The notes: generated by a model from the sequence alone, not told the origin. 64,000 bases of DNA from Paracoccus litorisediminis (GCF_009711205.1 NZ_WMIG01000007.1:62001-126000); one strand, 5' to 3'. Positions 12,595-22,452 are shown, numbered from the stretch's first letter. Numbers and translations are program-made.

Positions 12595-13422
12595 TCAGAT
12601 CTTGCCCTTCCAGGGGATCATCGCCTTTTCGATGCGGCGGATCAGCAGGTCGAAGGCAAAGGCCAGTACGCCGATGACGATGATGCCCATGATGACCGCG
12701 TCCGAGGCCAGATATTCGGCCGAGTTCAGCACCATGAAGCCAAGCCCGCGCGAGGCCGCGACCATCTCGGCCGCGACAAGGGTGGTCCAGCCGACGCCGA
12801 TGCCGATGCGCATGCCGGTGAAGATCTCGGGAAGGGCGGCTTTCAGGATCACGTGGAAGATCACCTGCATCTTGGTCGCGCCCATCGCATAGGCGGCGTG
12901 GATCTGCTCGGTCGAGACCGAACGCACCCCGGCGCGGGCGGCGATGGCCATGGGGGCAAAGATCGCAAGGAAGATCAGGAAGACCTTGGGGAATTCGCCA
13001 ATGCCCAGCCAGATGATGATCAGCGGCAGATAGGCCAGCGGCGGCAGCGGGCGATAGAACTCGATGATCGGGTCAAGGATGCCGCGCACCCAGCGGTTCA
13101 CGCCCATGAGCACGCCCAGCGGCACGGCGACGGCCAGCGCCAGGAAGAACGCGCCCAGAACCCGGCCAAGGCTGGCCAGCATGTGCTGCCACAGGGTCGA
13201 GTTCGACAGGCCCTCGGTCATCGACTGGACGAACTTGCTCCAGACCGCGCCGGGCGAGGGCAGGAACAAGGGCTTGATCCAGCCCATGCCGGTGATCAGG
13301 AACCACAGCGCGATCAGGACGGCCGCGGTGGCCAGGCTGATCAGCGCGCTGTTGCCTGCGCCGGGCGCGCCATAGCTGGTCCCCGCGCGGGCGGGGCGGG
13401 CGCGCGACAGGCGCTCAAGCAT
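12595..13422 (-). CDS. tauC: taurine ABC transporter permease
   Basis: A 275-residue inner-membrane permease of the NitT/TauT class with about six transmembrane segments. The cytoplasmic EAA loop reads [32 protein letters not shown] place the start at ATG 13422 ([14 protein letters not shown]); this overlaps the tauB stop by eight bases, a sign of translational coupling. The longer in-frame start upstream would run deep into tauB. With TauA and TauB it imports taurine and related sulfonates. Confidence 0.93.
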   Translation of the reverse strand: MLERLSRARPARAGTSYGAPGAGNSALISLATAAVLIALWFLITGMGWIKPLFLPSPGAVWSKFVQSMTEGLSNSTLWQHMLASLGRVLGAFFLALAVAVPLGVLMGVNRWVRGILDPIIEFYRPLPPLAYLPLIIIWLGIGEFPKVFLIFLAIFAPMAIAARAGVRSVSTEQIHAAYAMGATKMQVIFHVILKAALPEIFTGMRIGIGVGWTTLVAAEMVAASRGLGFMVLNSAEYLASDAVIMGIIVIGVLAFAFDLLIRRIEKAMIPWKGKI

Positions 13423-14242
13423 GGAGGCGTTCCTGTTCCTGCTGGCCGGCGCGCTCGTCGCCATAGATGATGCCAAGGATCTGTTCGCGCATGCGGATGA
13501 AATCGGGGCTTGATTTGATTGCACGGGCATTCCCCTCTGCAAGGAAGCGTTTGTTGAAATCCAGCTCATAGCTGTGGGTGATGCGACCGGGGCGGGGCGA
13601 CATCACGATCAGGCGCGAGCCAAGGAACAGCGCTTCTTCGACCGAATGGGTGATGAAGAAGAACATCTTGTCGGTGACCTGCCAGATCTTCAGCAGCAGT
13701 TCCTGTACCGTCTCGCGGGTCAGCGCATCCAGCGCGGCCATGGGTTCGTCCATGAGCAGCATGGCCGGGTCGCAGGTCAAAGCGCGGGCGATGCCGACGC
13801 GCTGCTGCATGCCGCCCGACAGGTGATAGATCATGTGCTGGTGGAAATCCTGCAGCCCGACCAGCGCGAGGTTGTTGACCGCGCGTTCGCGCCGGGTTTT
13901 CACATCAACGCCGCGCAGTTTCAGGCCGAATTCGACATTGTCGATGACGTTCAGCCAGGGCAGCAGCGCGTGTTTCTGAAAGACCACGCCGCGTTCGGCG
14001 CTGGGGCCCATGACCGGCTGACCGCCCAGCGTGATCTGCCCAGAGGTCGGGGCCATGAAGCCCGCCAGCAGGTTCAGCAGCGTGGTCTTGCCGCAGCCAG
14101 ACGCGCCAAGCGCCACGACGAAATCGCCTTTGTTGATGGTCAGGTCGACACCCTTGAGCGCGACAATATCGCGGCCCTTGATCTGACCGGGATAGATCAG
14201 GCTGACATCGGATACGTCGAGTGTCTGCATCTGGGTTCTCAT
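13415..14242 (-). CDS. tauB: taurine ABC transporter ATP-binding protein
   Basis: An ABC ATPase with Walker [11 protein letters not shown]-loop [10 protein letters not shown], signature [15 protein letters not shown], Walker [15 protein letters not shown] and H-loop ITHSVEEA. The start is uncertain: ATG 14242 gives [15 protein letters not shown] 14230 gives MQTLDVSD, and neither has a good Shine-Dalgarno. A start before 14275 would overlap tauA and is unlikely. It powers TauC in the inner membrane. It lies 50 bases after tauA and overlaps tauC. Confidence 0.92.
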   Translation of the reverse strand: MRTQMQTLDVSDVSLIYPGQIKGRDIVALKGVDLTINKGDFVVALGASGCGKTTLLNLLAGFMAPTSGQITLGGQPVMGPSAERGVVFQKHALLPWLNVIDNVEFGLKLRGVDVKTRRERAVNNLALVGLQDFHQHMIYHLSGGMQQRVGIARALTCDPAMLLMDEPMAALDALTRETVQELLLKIWQVTDKMFFFITHSVEEALFLGSRLIVMSPRPGRITHSYELDFNKRFLAEGNARAIKSSPDFIRMREQILGIIYGDERAGQQEQERLHA

Positions 14243-14292
14243 CGTCAGGAGGGAGGGAAGAGCGGTCGCGCGCATGTCGCGGCCGCCGGCGA

Positions 14293-15321
14293 TCAGTTCG
14301 ATGCCTGCTCGGCCTTGGCCGCCGTTTCGGCGAAGCTGGCGTTCACATAGGGCGCGTAATCGGGCAGGGCCTTGTCGATCTGCTTCTGCTCGACCAGGAA
14401 GGCGGCGCTGTCGGTCAGCGCGCGGGTTGCACCGCCACCCAGCCAGGTATCCGAGGCCTGCTCGGCGGCATTCGGGAAGGAAAGCATGTTCAGCGCCTCG
14501 ACGATGTCCTTGCCCTCGCCGCCGATCATGCGGGCGATACCCTTGACCGGCTCGGAATCGGCGGTCCATGCCGCTTTGTTGGCATTGTAATCGGCATAGG
14601 ACTGGGCCAGCGCCTTGGTGAATTCGGTCATGAATTCCGGGTTCTTCTCGGCAAAGGCCTTGTCGACGACCAGCCCGTCAAAGGTCGGCACGCTGGCCGC
14701 GCCGATCTGTTCGCTGTCCGAGATGATCTTGCCGTCGGCCAGAAGCTGGCTGAGCGCCGGCGGCCAGACATAGGCGGCGTCGATATCGCCGCGCTGCCAA
14801 GCGGCGACGATTTGCGGCGGCTTCATGTTCAAGATCTGCACATCGGTGGGCTTGATGTTCCAGACCTTGTCCATGCCCACCAGCAGGTGGAAATGCGAGG
14901 TGGATACGAACGGAACGCCGACCTTCTTGCCAACCAGGTCCTGCGGCTTTTCGATGCCCGAACCATTGCGGACGACCAGAGCCTCGGACTTGCCGATATT
15001 GTCGAGGATCCAGAACAGCTGCAGGTCGACGCCGCGCGTGGCCGAAGCAGCCGTGCCGGTCGAGCCGATCACCCCGATCGGCACATTGCCCGAGGCGAGC
15101 GCGGTCGAAATGTCACCGCCCGAGCTGAACTGGCGCCAGTCGATGGTCACGCCGGCTTTCTTGGCGGCCTCGTCCAGACGGCCATCGGCGATGGCGGCGA
15201 CGAAGGGGCCGACGATCTGCTGGTAGCCGACCACCACCGTTTCCGCCGATGCGGTCCCGGCCATCAGAAGAGCTGCGGTCGTCAGGGCAGCAAGTCGCCG
15301 CCCGGCAAGGGTCATTGTCAT
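14293..15321 (-). CDS. tauA: taurine ABC transporter periplasmic binding protein
   Basis: A 342-residue solute-binding protein of the NitT/TauT class. The N-terminus ([26 protein letters not shown]) is a signal peptide cleaved around AXA before ETVVVGYQ. The body shows the TauA-like motifs [26 protein letters not shown] and [18 protein letters not shown] 15321 is chosen over upstream in-frame codons because GGGAG sits at the right distance and the signal peptide begins there. It is the first gene of the operon and lies directly downstream of the TauR boxes. Confidence 0.95.
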   Translation of the reverse strand: MTMTLAGRRLAALTTAALLMAGTASAETVVVGYQQIVGPFVAAIADGRLDEAAKKAGVTIDWRQFSSGGDISTALASGNVPIGVIGSTGTAASATRGVDLQLFWILDNIGKSEALVVRNGSGIEKPQDLVGKKVGVPFVSTSHFHLLVGMDKVWNIKPTDVQILNMKPPQIVAAWQRGDIDAAYVWPPALSQLLADGKIISDSEQIGAASVPTFDGLVVDKAFAEKNPEFMTEFTKALAQSYADYNANKAAWTADSEPVKGIARMIGGEGKDIVEALNMLSFPNAAEQASDTWLGGGATRALTDSAAFLVEQKQIDKALPDYAPYVNASFAETAAKAEQASN

Positions 15322-15428
15322 TCCAATTACTCCCTGTGTAACGGTCCCGCGAGGCTCGCGAGCCATATCGGCGCGTGCATCTTGCGGCACGTCGCGAATT
15401 CGAATGTTGCAGATCGGGGGGCTGCCGG

Positions 15429-15468
15429 ATATGTCCAGTTGAGTCCGAGTTTAGGTCCAGATGTCCAG
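15429..15468. promoter_or_regulatory. TauR-box direct repeats in the tauA/tauR intergenic region
   Basis: Read on the minus strand, toward tauA, CTGGACCTAA (15451-15460) matches the CTGGAC(C/T)TAA consensus that I recall for the Rhodobacter capsulatus TauR box. CTGGACATAT (15429-15438) and the weaker TCGGACTCAA (15439-15448) follow in the same orientation about one helical turn apart. A fourth CTGGACAT (15461-15468) covers the tauR start codon itself. This layout predicts activation of tauA and autoregulation of tauR. Confidence 0.7.
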
Positions 15469-16939
15469 CCGCATTCCAGCCGAAATCATCCTGCTGCGCG
15501 AAGACGAGGCACCGACGCTGCAGGGCCGGTTGGCCGCGGCGATCGTGCGGGCAATCCTTGAAATCCGCGCCCGACCGGGGACACGGCTCCCCTCCAGCCG
15601 CAGCCTTGCCACGGCGCTTGGCATTTCACGGATGACGGTAACGCTGGTCTATCAGGATCTGGTTGCGCAGGGGTATCTTGCGACGCTGCCGCGTTCGGGA
15701 ATTGCGGTGGCGGCGACGGTGCCGCATCGGCGCTTGCGGGTCTCGGGCGTGCGGCAGCCGGGTCAGGGCAAGCCCCCTGACTGGCAGGACTGGCTAAGCG
15801 ATCACCATCTGCCGCGCCGGGTCATCCGCAAGCCGGCGAACTGGCGCGAATATCGCTATCCCTTCATCTATGGGCAGGCTGATCCCAGTCTGTTCGACCA
15901 TAACGCGTGGCGGGACTGCGCGCGGCAGGCGCTGGGGACGCGGGATTTCGCGGATCTGGCATCAGATCGCTACGGCGCGGATGATCCGCTGCTGGTCGAT
16001 TATATCTGTTCGAATACCTTGGCGCGGCGCGGGGTGCATGCGCGGCCCGATGAGGTGCTGGTGACGTTGGGCGCGCAGAACGCGCTGTTTCTGGCGGTGG
16101 AACTGCTGGCCCGCGCCGACCGCTTGGCCGTGACCGAAGACCCCGGCTATCCGGACTTTGCCGAGACCCTGCGCCGCGCGCAAAGCCCGACCACCTTTCT
16201 GCCCGTCGATCATGGCGGGCTGAATCCCGCGGATCTGCCCGAGGCGACGCGGCTGGTCATCGCCACCCCCAGCCATCACATCCCGACCGGCGGCACCATG
16301 CCGCTGGCGCGGCGGCGCGAATTGCTGGACCGGGCCGCCGCGCAGGATTTCCTGATCATCGAGGACGATTACGATTTTGAGATGTCCTACCTTGCCCCGC
16401 CATTGCCGGCGCTGAAGTCGCTGGATGATGCGGGGCGGGTGATCTATATCGGCAGCTTCTCGAAGTCGCTGTTTCCGGGGTTGCGCATCGGCTACATGGT
16501 CGCCCCGGCCGAGCTGATCCGGCAGGCGCGGGCGCTGCGCTCGATCATGCTGCGCCACCCACCCAGCCATTTGCAGCGCATCACTGCCTATTTTCTGGCG
16601 CTGGGGCATTACGACGCGCATATCGTCCGCCTGCGCGAGGCGCTGAAGCGCCGCCGCGGGCTGATCGAGGCGGCGCTGAACGACAGCGCATTGCAGATCG
16701 CCGGCGCACCGCAAGCGGGCGGCTCCAGCATCTGGGTCAGCACCGGAGGCGCCGACAGCGGGCTGCTGGCCGAGCGTCTGCGCACCGAGAGCGTGCTGAT
16801 CGAACCCGGAGACGTGTTCTTTGAACGCCCGCCCGAACCATGCCCATTCTTTCGGCTGGGCTATGGCACCATCGCGGACCAGATGATCGCCGACGGCATT
16901 CGCCGCATCGACCGTGCCGCGTCGCGGCTGCGGCGTTAG
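15461..16939 (+). CDS. tauR: MocR/GntR-type taurine regulator with aminotransferase-like domain
   Basis: A 492-residue MocR-family regulator. Residues about 18-85 form a GntR winged helix (RLPSSRSLATALGISRMTVTLVYQDLVAQGYL). After a linker comes a fold-type I aminotransferase-like domain with the PLP-binding lysine motif IYIGSFSKSLFPGLRIGYM. TauR proteins activate taurine catabolic genes, using PLP and taurine as effectors. Divergent position to tauA and the TauR boxes at its start support the name. It reads into a four-base stop overlap with the convergent small secreted protein gene. Confidence 0.92.
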   Translation: MSSRIPAEIILLREDEAPTLQGRLAAAIVRAILEIRARPGTRLPSSRSLATALGISRMTVTLVYQDLVAQGYLATLPRSGIAVAATVPHRRLRVSGVRQPGQGKPPDWQDWLSDHHLPRRVIRKPANWREYRYPFIYGQADPSLFDHNAWRDCARQALGTRDFADLASDRYGADDPLLVDYICSNTLARRGVHARPDEVLVTLGAQNALFLAVELLARADRLAVTEDPGYPDFAETLRRAQSPTTFLPVDHGGLNPADLPEATRLVIATPSHHIPTGGTMPLARRRELLDRAAAQDFLIIEDDYDFEMSYLAPPLPALKSLDDAGRVIYIGSFSKSLFPGLRIGYMVAPAELIRQARALRSIMLRHPPSHLQRITAYFLALGHYDAHIVRLREALKRRRGLIEAALNDSALQIAGAPQAGGSSIWVSTGGADSGLLAERLRTESVLIEPGDVFFERPPEPCPFFRLGYGTIADQMIADGIRRIDRAASRLRR

Positions 16940-17331
16940 TTCGAAAAGGCGTCGATCAGTTCCATCACCGCCAGGATGCGCCGGGTGCCGCGATCGACAC
17001 GGTAGATGCTGTCATTGTCGCGATAGTAATCCCAGCCCCGGCGCTGCTCCAGATCATAGCGGCGCGGGTCGCGGATCACGGTGTAATTGCCGATCCGCAG
17101 ATGGTCGCCGACGCGGGTCCCATAGCGGATGTCGTATTTCTTGGCCTGTCCGGGCGGGACGCAGGGCGGGTTCTTCTTGGCCAGTCCCGGCGGGCAATTG
17201 CTGTAGCGGCTGTAATGGTCGCGGTCGTGGTGCTTGTTCTTTTTCCCGTGACCCGGATCGGCTGCCACCGGCCCGGCGGCGATGACGGCGATGGCCGCAA
17301 CAAGCGCCGCGTGTGTGAAAATCTGCTTCAT
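16936..17331 (-). CDS. small secreted basic protein, RcnB-like C-terminus
   Basis: A 131-residue protein with a clear Sec signal peptide (MKQIFTHAALVAAIAVIAAGPVAA), then a His/Lys-rich stretch (DPGHGKKNKHHDRDHYSR), a Pro-Cys segment (NCPPGLAKKNPPCVPPGQAKK) and a C-terminal domain with the YRVDRGTRRILAVMELIDAFSN pattern seen in RcnB-like periplasmic proteins. The function is unknown; metal or envelope homeostasis is a guess from the fold. ATG 17331 is chosen because the signal peptide begins there. The stop overlaps the tauR stop tail to tail. Confidence 0.8.
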   Translation of the reverse strand: MKQIFTHAALVAAIAVIAAGPVAADPGHGKKNKHHDRDHYSRYSNCPPGLAKKNPPCVPPGQAKKYDIRYGTRVGDHLRIGNYTVIRDPRRYDLEQRRGWDYYRDNDSIYRVDRGTRRILAVMELIDAFSN

Positions 17332-17510
17332 GCCCGTTGTCCTCTGATTGCGCTTTCCAGAATAGCGCATGGACGCGCCCGACAGTTGCATGACGCGCCG
17401 CGACCGGCGAAAGATTGCCGAGGCGTCACAACCGGAAAACCCGCTGCGGCGCTGGTATTTCGTCCCTCATGCGCGCATGAGCGGGCCATGAAAGTTTATC
17501 GAGAGACGTG

Positions 17511-18788
17511 ATGAGCTATTTTCCGCGATGGCGGCCCGCGACGGGCGCCACTGTCCTGCCGGACGAGAAACTGCCACTGGCCGCAGCCCTGCCGATGAGC
17601 CTGCAGCATTTGCTGGCGATGTCGGGCTCGACCATCCTTGCGCCCCTGATCATGGGCTTCGATCCGAATGTCGCGATCTTCTTTTCGGGGATCGGGACGC
17701 TGTTGTTCTTTGTCGTGACCGGAGGGCGGGTTCCCAGCTATCTGGGCTCGTCCTTTGCCTTCATCGCGGTGATCATGGCCGCGACCGGATTCGCCGGAGG
17801 CGGTCCGAACCCGAACATCGCCGTGGCCCTTGGCGGGATCATTGCCGCGGGGGTGATCTATGCGCTGATCGGGCTGGTGGTCATGGCCATCGGGTCGGGC
17901 TGGGTCGAAAGGCTGATGCCCCCAGCGGTGACCGGTGCGATCGGGATGGCGATCGGCCTGAACCTTGCCCCGGTCGCGGTCAAGCAACTTGCCGGGACCT
18001 TCACCCATCTGGGCATCGCGCTGGCGACGGTCGGCTGCATGGCAGCGGTGTCGGTCTATGGCGGGCGCGCGACGCGACGCATCGCGGTGCTGATCGCGCT
18101 GCTGTTCGGCTATGCGCTGGTGCTGGTCCTGGGCAACGGGATGGGCCTTGTGCCGGGGATCGATTTCAGCGCGGTCGCTGCCGCGAAATGGTTTGGCGTG
18201 CCGAACTTTACCGCGCCGCGCTTTGAATGGGGCGCGATCGGGCTGATCGCCCCGGTGGCCATCGTGCTGGTGGCCGAGAATCTGGGCCATATCAAGGCGC
18301 TGGGTTCGATCACCGGGCAGAACATGGACCGCTATATCGGCCGCGGCTTCCTTGGCGACGGCTTGGCGACGATTCTGGCGGGTGCGGGCGGCGGTACTGG
18401 CGTCACCACCTATGCCGAGAATATCGGCGTCATGGCGATGACCAAGGTCTATTCGACGCTGATCTTCCCGATGGCCGCGGTCATTGCGATCCTGCTGGGG
18501 CTGTCGCCGAAATTCGGCTCGATCCTGCAGACGATTCCCGCGCCGGTTCTGGCCGGGCTAGCGGTCTCGGTCTTTGGCCTGATCGCCTCGGCCATGGCGC
18601 GGATCTGGGTCGACAACAAGGTCGACTTCTCGGACCCACGCAACCTGTTCACCGTGGGCGTCGCGCTGATCTTTGGCGCCGGCGATTTCACCGTGAACCT
18701 TGGCGGATTCGCGCTGGGTGGAATCGGCACGTCGACGCTGGCGGCGCTGGTGCTGTATCAGCTGCTGGGCCTGACGCGCCGCAGCTGA
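17511..18788 (+). CDS. NCS2 family uracil/xanthine permease
   Basis: A 425-residue inner-membrane permease of the nucleobase-ascorbate transporter family, close in pattern to UraA/RutG. It has about 12-14 hydrophobic segments. Family motifs are QHLLAMSGSTILAPLIMGFDP near the N-terminus, VTGAIGMAIGLNLAP in the middle, AENLGHIKALGSITGQNMD, and GDGLATILAGAGGGTGVTTYAENIGVMAMTKVYS near TM10. It probably imports uracil or another pyrimidine/purine with protons. No catabolic genes lie beside it. The start is ATG 17511, preceded by an in-frame GTG at 17508 and SD-like GAGAGA. Confidence 0.9.
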   Translation: MSYFPRWRPATGATVLPDEKLPLAAALPMSLQHLLAMSGSTILAPLIMGFDPNVAIFFSGIGTLLFFVVTGGRVPSYLGSSFAFIAVIMAATGFAGGGPNPNIAVALGGIIAAGVIYALIGLVVMAIGSGWVERLMPPAVTGAIGMAIGLNLAPVAVKQLAGTFTHLGIALATVGCMAAVSVYGGRATRRIAVLIALLFGYALVLVLGNGMGLVPGIDFSAVAAAKWFGVPNFTAPRFEWGAIGLIAPVAIVLVAENLGHIKALGSITGQNMDRYIGRGFLGDGLATILAGAGGGTGVTTYAENIGVMAMTKVYSTLIFPMAAVIAILLGLSPKFGSILQTIPAPVLAGLAVSVFGLIASAMARIWVDNKVDFSDPRNLFTVGVALIFGAGDFTVNLGGFALGGIGTSTLAALVLYQLLGLTRRS

Positions 18789-18802
18789 TCGATGATCCTT
18801 GC

Positions 18803-18826
18803 TGCCGGGCAGTCCTCTGCCCGGCA
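18803..18826 (+). terminator. hairpin after the NCS2 permease gene
   Basis: A perfect 10-bp stem TGCCGGGCAG/CTGCCCGGCA with loop TCCT, 15 bases past the permease stop. There is no strong T-run, but placement fits a terminator. Confidence 0.6.
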
Positions 18827-19102
18827 TGCGATTTGCGTCCCAAGGCCCTGATCCCGGGCCGGATTTTTCCCTACATCGCAATCTGACCACCCTTCATGGC
18901 GGCCCGCCCAAATTATGGGCGCAGCAGACATGCCGAAATTTGCATGATTTGTTAGGTGATTTTTCACGTGACAATGGCGACATTTTGTCGCTAGCCTCGA
19001 ATCTGAAAGGGGACATCCGGCACCACGCCACTGACCCGCGCGGGACGGATTTCTGCTGCCTTTCCAAGAATAGCGATGCACGACATAGCCAACGGGAACA
19101 TC
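18827..19102 (+). promoter_or_regulatory. control region of the first ABC transporter operon
   Basis: No coding region is seen here. Bases 18961-18968 read TTTTCACG, the reverse complement of the CGTGAAAA core found at the iac promoters, and overlap a CACGTG palindrome (18965-18970). Close by is a 15-base inverted repeat GCGACA-TTT-TGTCGC (18977-18991). Both are candidate operator sites for the 19103-25149 gene run; the responsible regulator is not identified. Confidence 0.45.
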
Positions 19103-20107
19103 ATGACCATTCGCAGCACCCGACTTCACAAAGGCGCAATTCTGGCGGCAGCTCTGGCCTCTCTGGTCCATGCCATGCCCGCTCAGGCCGAGGACATTCC
19201 GACCATCCGCGTCGGCTGGACCATGCCGGGCGAAGATTCGAAATACTGGATGATGAAGCGTCCCGAGAAATTCGAGGCGCTTGGCAAGACCTACAATGTC
19301 GAATGGGTGCAGTTCCAAGGGACCGCTCCGATGGTGCAGGCGATGATCGCCGGTGCGCTGGATTGTTCGACCCAAGGTGCGCTGTCACTGGCCAATGGCC
19401 ATCTGCAGGGCGGGCTGAACTCCTATGTCGTCGCCTCGCATCTGGGCACGGCACCGGACAGCTTTTCGCCCTATTGGGCGGTGGCCGAGGATAGCGAGGT
19501 CAAGACCGGGGCCGATCTGAAGGGCAAGACCGTCGGCATCAACGTGCTGGGCTCGGGCCTTTACGGGCAGCTTTATTTGTATCTGAAGGCGGCGGGGCTG
19601 GACCCGCAAAAAGACATCAAGCTGGTCGAGACCGGCTTCCCCGGTTCCGAGGACGCGCTGCGCGCCGCCCGTGTCGATGCGGCGGTGATGAACCAGCCCT
19701 TCGCCGCCAAGGCCGAGGCCAAAGGCGGCATCCGCAAGCTGTTCACCATCAATGACGTGACCCCGAACAGCCTGCAGATCTTTGAGGTCTGCCGGAAGGA
19801 CTTCGTCGATGAAAATCCCGAACTGGCAGCGAATTACGTGCGTGACCTGACACGCGGCATGGACATGGCGCTGGCTGACCGGGCCGAGTCGATCAAGGTC
19901 GCTTCAGAAGTCACGAAGGCCCCCGCCGAGGTGCTGGACGGCTTCTACATGAAGGACGGACAGGACTTTGAGCGCGCTCCGGGTGCGGCGGTCGATTTCA
20001 AGGTGCTGCAGGCCATGCTGGACCTTTATCACGACGCCGGGATGATCCCCGCCAAGCTGGATGCCGAAAGCTTCCATCACGCGCAGATCGCGGCCCCGCT
20101 GAACTGA
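19103..20107 (+). CDS. NitT/TauT-type ABC transporter substrate-binding protein
   Basis: A 334-residue periplasmic binding protein. The start ATG 19103 (MTIRSTRLHKG) begins a signal peptide (GAILAAALASLVHAMPAQA), then the mature domain IPTIRVGWTMPGEDSKYWMM. The VQAMIAGALDCSTQGALSLANG and GSGLYGQLYLYLKAAGLDP segments match SsuA/TauA-type proteins. The substrate is unknown. As it heads an operon that runs on to an oxidoreductase set and then catechol genes, an aromatic or heterocyclic acid is more likely than a sulfonate. Confidence 0.88.
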   Translation: MTIRSTRLHKGAILAAALASLVHAMPAQAEDIPTIRVGWTMPGEDSKYWMMKRPEKFEALGKTYNVEWVQFQGTAPMVQAMIAGALDCSTQGALSLANGHLQGGLNSYVVASHLGTAPDSFSPYWAVAEDSEVKTGADLKGKTVGINVLGSGLYGQLYLYLKAAGLDPQKDIKLVETGFPGSEDALRAARVDAAVMNQPFAAKAEAKGGIRKLFTINDVTPNSLQIFEVCRKDFVDENPELAANYVRDLTRGMDMALADRAESIKVASEVTKAPAEVLDGFYMKDGQDFERAPGAAVDFKVLQAMLDLYHDAGMIPAKLDAESFHHAQIAAPLN

Positions 20108-20137
20108 CCTGACATCCCTTCCGACAGGAATACGACC

Positions 20138-20908
20138 ATGATCGCGATCGAGCATCTCTCGAAACGCTTCAAGACGGCTGCGGGCAAGGACCATCTTGCG
20201 CTGTCCGACATCAATCTGGAGCTGCAAAGCGGCGAATTCGTGTCGATCATCGGGCCTTCGGGCTGCGGGAAATCGACGCTGCTTTACATGATCGGCGGCT
20301 TTGTCCCGGCATCCGACGGCAAGATCCTGATCGACGGCAGGCCGGTGACCGGACCGGGGCCGGATCGCGGCCCGGTTTTTCAGGAATTCGCGCTGTTCGC
20401 GTGGAAGACCGTCCTGCAGAACATTGCCTATGGCTTGCGTCTGCAGGGCAAATCCAAGCCCGAGGCCGAGGAGCGCGCCCGCGTCCTTCTGCGCATGGTC
20501 GGGCTTGAGCGTTTCGCGAATTTCTACCCCAAGGAACTGTCGGGAGGGATGAAGCAGCGCGTCGCCATCGCGCGGACGCTGGCCTACAACCCGGAAATCC
20601 TGCTGATGGACGAGCCTTTCGGCGCGCTTGACGCCCATACCCGCACCCATCTGCAACGCGACCTGCTGCGGATCTGGGAGGAGCACCGCAAGACCGTTCT
20701 GTTCGTCACCCATAGCGTCGAAGAGGCGGTCTATCTGTCGGACCGGGTCATCGTCATGGCGGCGGGTCCGGGCCGCATCGCCCGCATCATCCCGATCGAA
20801 CTGGAGCGCCCGCGCCAGCGCAGCGAGCTGATGTTCGACCGCCGCTATCAGGAATACATCACCGAGATCGAGGGCATGATCGACGCCTTTGAGGCGGCTG
20901 CCGCATGA
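20138..20908 (+). CDS. NitT/TauT-type ABC transporter ATPase
   Basis: A 256-residue ABC ATPase. Walker A GPSGCGKST, Q-loop PVFQEFALFAW, signature LSGGMKQRVAIARTL, Walker B ILLMDEPFGALDA and H-loop VTHSVEEAVYLSDR are all intact. It begins 30 bases after the binding protein and overlaps the next permease by four bases (ATGA). It energises uptake by the two permeases that follow. Confidence 0.93.
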   Translation: MIAIEHLSKRFKTAAGKDHLALSDINLELQSGEFVSIIGPSGCGKSTLLYMIGGFVPASDGKILIDGRPVTGPGPDRGPVFQEFALFAWKTVLQNIAYGLRLQGKSKPEAEERARVLLRMVGLERFANFYPKELSGGMKQRVAIARTLAYNPEILLMDEPFGALDAHTRTHLQRDLLRIWEEHRKTVLFVTHSVEEAVYLSDRVIVMAAGPGRIARIIPIELERPRQRSELMFDRRYQEYITEIEGMIDAFEAAAA

Positions 20909-21672
20909 GCCGTCATCTTCCCTCGATCTGCGCAGGTCTGGTCCTGCTGCTGATGTGGCAACTGGCGCATCTGTCCTTTGGCCTGTCGGGCCTGCCGGGG
21001 CCGATGGCGGCCTTTGCAGCGCTGCCAGAGCTGATCTCGGACGCGGATGCGCTTTATGATATCGGACAATCGCTGCAACGGATGGCGGCAGGTTATCTGC
21101 TGGCCGCCGCCTTCGGGATCAGCTTTGGCCTGCTGATGGGCACCAGCCCCTTGGCCGAACGCCTGCTGAACCCGCTGATCATGATGATCTATCCGATCCC
21201 CAAGGCGGCGCTGATGCCGATCCTGATGATTTGGCTGGGCATTGGCGACATGTCGAAGATCCTTGTCATCTTTCTCGGCTCCAGCCTGCCGATCATCTAT
21301 CATTCCTGGCAGGGCGGGCGCTCGGTCAGCCAGATCGTTGTCTGGAGCGCGGCCGCCATGGGCATGAACCGGGCGCAGCGGCTGTTCAGGATCGTGCTGC
21401 CCGCGGCGCTGCCGGAAATCTTCATCGGGCTGCGCACCGGGCTGATCCTTGCGCTGATCACCATGGTCGTCAGCGAGATCGTCGCCCGCAGCAATGGCAT
21501 CGGCAACCTGCTGTTCAACTCGATGGACATGGCGCTTTACGACCGCATGTTCGCCGCAATCATCATCATCGCTGCCATGGGCTATGCGCTGGACCTGATC
21601 TTTGAAGCGATCAGGCGTCGTTTCCTGCGCTGGTCCGATCAGCAGGACCAGATACAGGTGGCCGTCGGATGA
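20905..21672 (+). CDS. ABC transporter permease (first of two)
   Basis: A 255-residue inner-membrane permease of the SsuC/TauC class with about six hydrophobic segments. The EAA loop is AAAMGMNRAQRLFRIVLPAALPEIFIGLRTG. It is coupled to the ATPase by an ATGA overlap and to the next permease by another. Two different permease genes in one NitT/TauT operon suggest a heterodimeric channel. Confidence 0.92.
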   Translation: MSRHLPSICAGLVLLLMWQLAHLSFGLSGLPGPMAAFAALPELISDADALYDIGQSLQRMAAGYLLAAAFGISFGLLMGTSPLAERLLNPLIMMIYPIPKAALMPILMIWLGIGDMSKILVIFLGSSLPIIYHSWQGGRSVSQIVVWSAAAMGMNRAQRLFRIVLPAALPEIFIGLRTGLILALITMVVSEIVARSNGIGNLLFNSMDMALYDRMFAAIIIIAAMGYALDLIFEAIRRRFLRWSDQQDQIQVAVG

Positions 21673-22424
21673 GCCGGGATTCGAAACTTCTGGGCCTACT
21701 GCCCATTGCCGGGCTGATCCTGCTATGGGGTTGGCTGGCAGCCTCGGGCATGGCACCCAAGGCGCTGCTGCCGTCCCCCGTCGCTGTCGCGCAGCGGCTG
21801 GTCGAACTGCTGGGGCAGGGGGATTTCTGGGCGCATATCGCGACGACGCTGTTTCGGCTGGTCACGGGCTTCCTGATCGCGCTGGTCGCGGGGACGGCGC
21901 TGGCGATCCTGTCGGCCTCGAGTGAAGTGACGCAGACGGCGGTCAATGCCTTTGTCCGCATCCTTGCGCCCTTGCCCAAGATCGCGCTGTATCCGGCGAT
22001 GATCCTGATCCTTGGCTTCGGCCACAGCTCCAAGATCGCGCTGGTCGCCATCGAGGCTGCCTTTCCGATCTATCTGGCGACATATCAGGGTATGCGCAAC
22101 GTGGATCAGAAGCTGATCTGGGCGGCACGTTCGGCCGGGGCATCGCGGTTGCATTGCCTGCTGTTCGTGATGCTGCCAGCTGCCGCGCCCTCAATCCTGA
22201 CCGGGGCGCGGGTGGCGCTGGTGATTTCCTGCATCGTGGTCTTTCTGTCCGAGATGATGTCCTCGACCGAGGGTCTGGGCTACGTGCTGATCGATGCCGC
22301 GCGGAATTTCCGCACCATCGACATGTTCGTCCCGATCATCCTGATCTCGGCCCTTGGCCTTGGCCTTGGCGCGGGTCTGTCCGCGCTGCGCAAGCGGCTG
22401 CTGACCGGCTATCCTCAAGCTTGA
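21669..22424 (+). CDS. ABC transporter permease (second of two)
   Basis: A 251-residue permease of the same class as the preceding gene. The EAA loop is ARSAGASRLHCLLFVMLPAAAPSILTGARVA. It starts in the ATGA of the previous stop and ends 28 bases before the octopine-dehydrogenase-family gene, so transport and metabolism are one transcription unit. Confidence 0.92.
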   Translation: MSRDSKLLGLLPIAGLILLWGWLAASGMAPKALLPSPVAVAQRLVELLGQGDFWAHIATTLFRLVTGFLIALVAGTALAILSASSEVTQTAVNAFVRILAPLPKIALYPAMILILGFGHSSKIALVAIEAAFPIYLATYQGMRNVDQKLIWAARSAGASRLHCLLFVMLPAAAPSILTGARVALVISCIVVFLSEMMSSTEGLGYVLIDAARNFRTIDMFVPIILISALGLGLGAGLSALRKRLLTGYPQA

Positions 22425-22452
22425 AAACATAAATAAAACCGGGAGATAAATC

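Noticed and set aside
11032..13470. Plus-strand open frame of over 800 codons across tauY, tauX and tauC
   Set aside because: Low-complexity Gly/Asp/Arg-rich translation, antisense to three recognised taurine genes.
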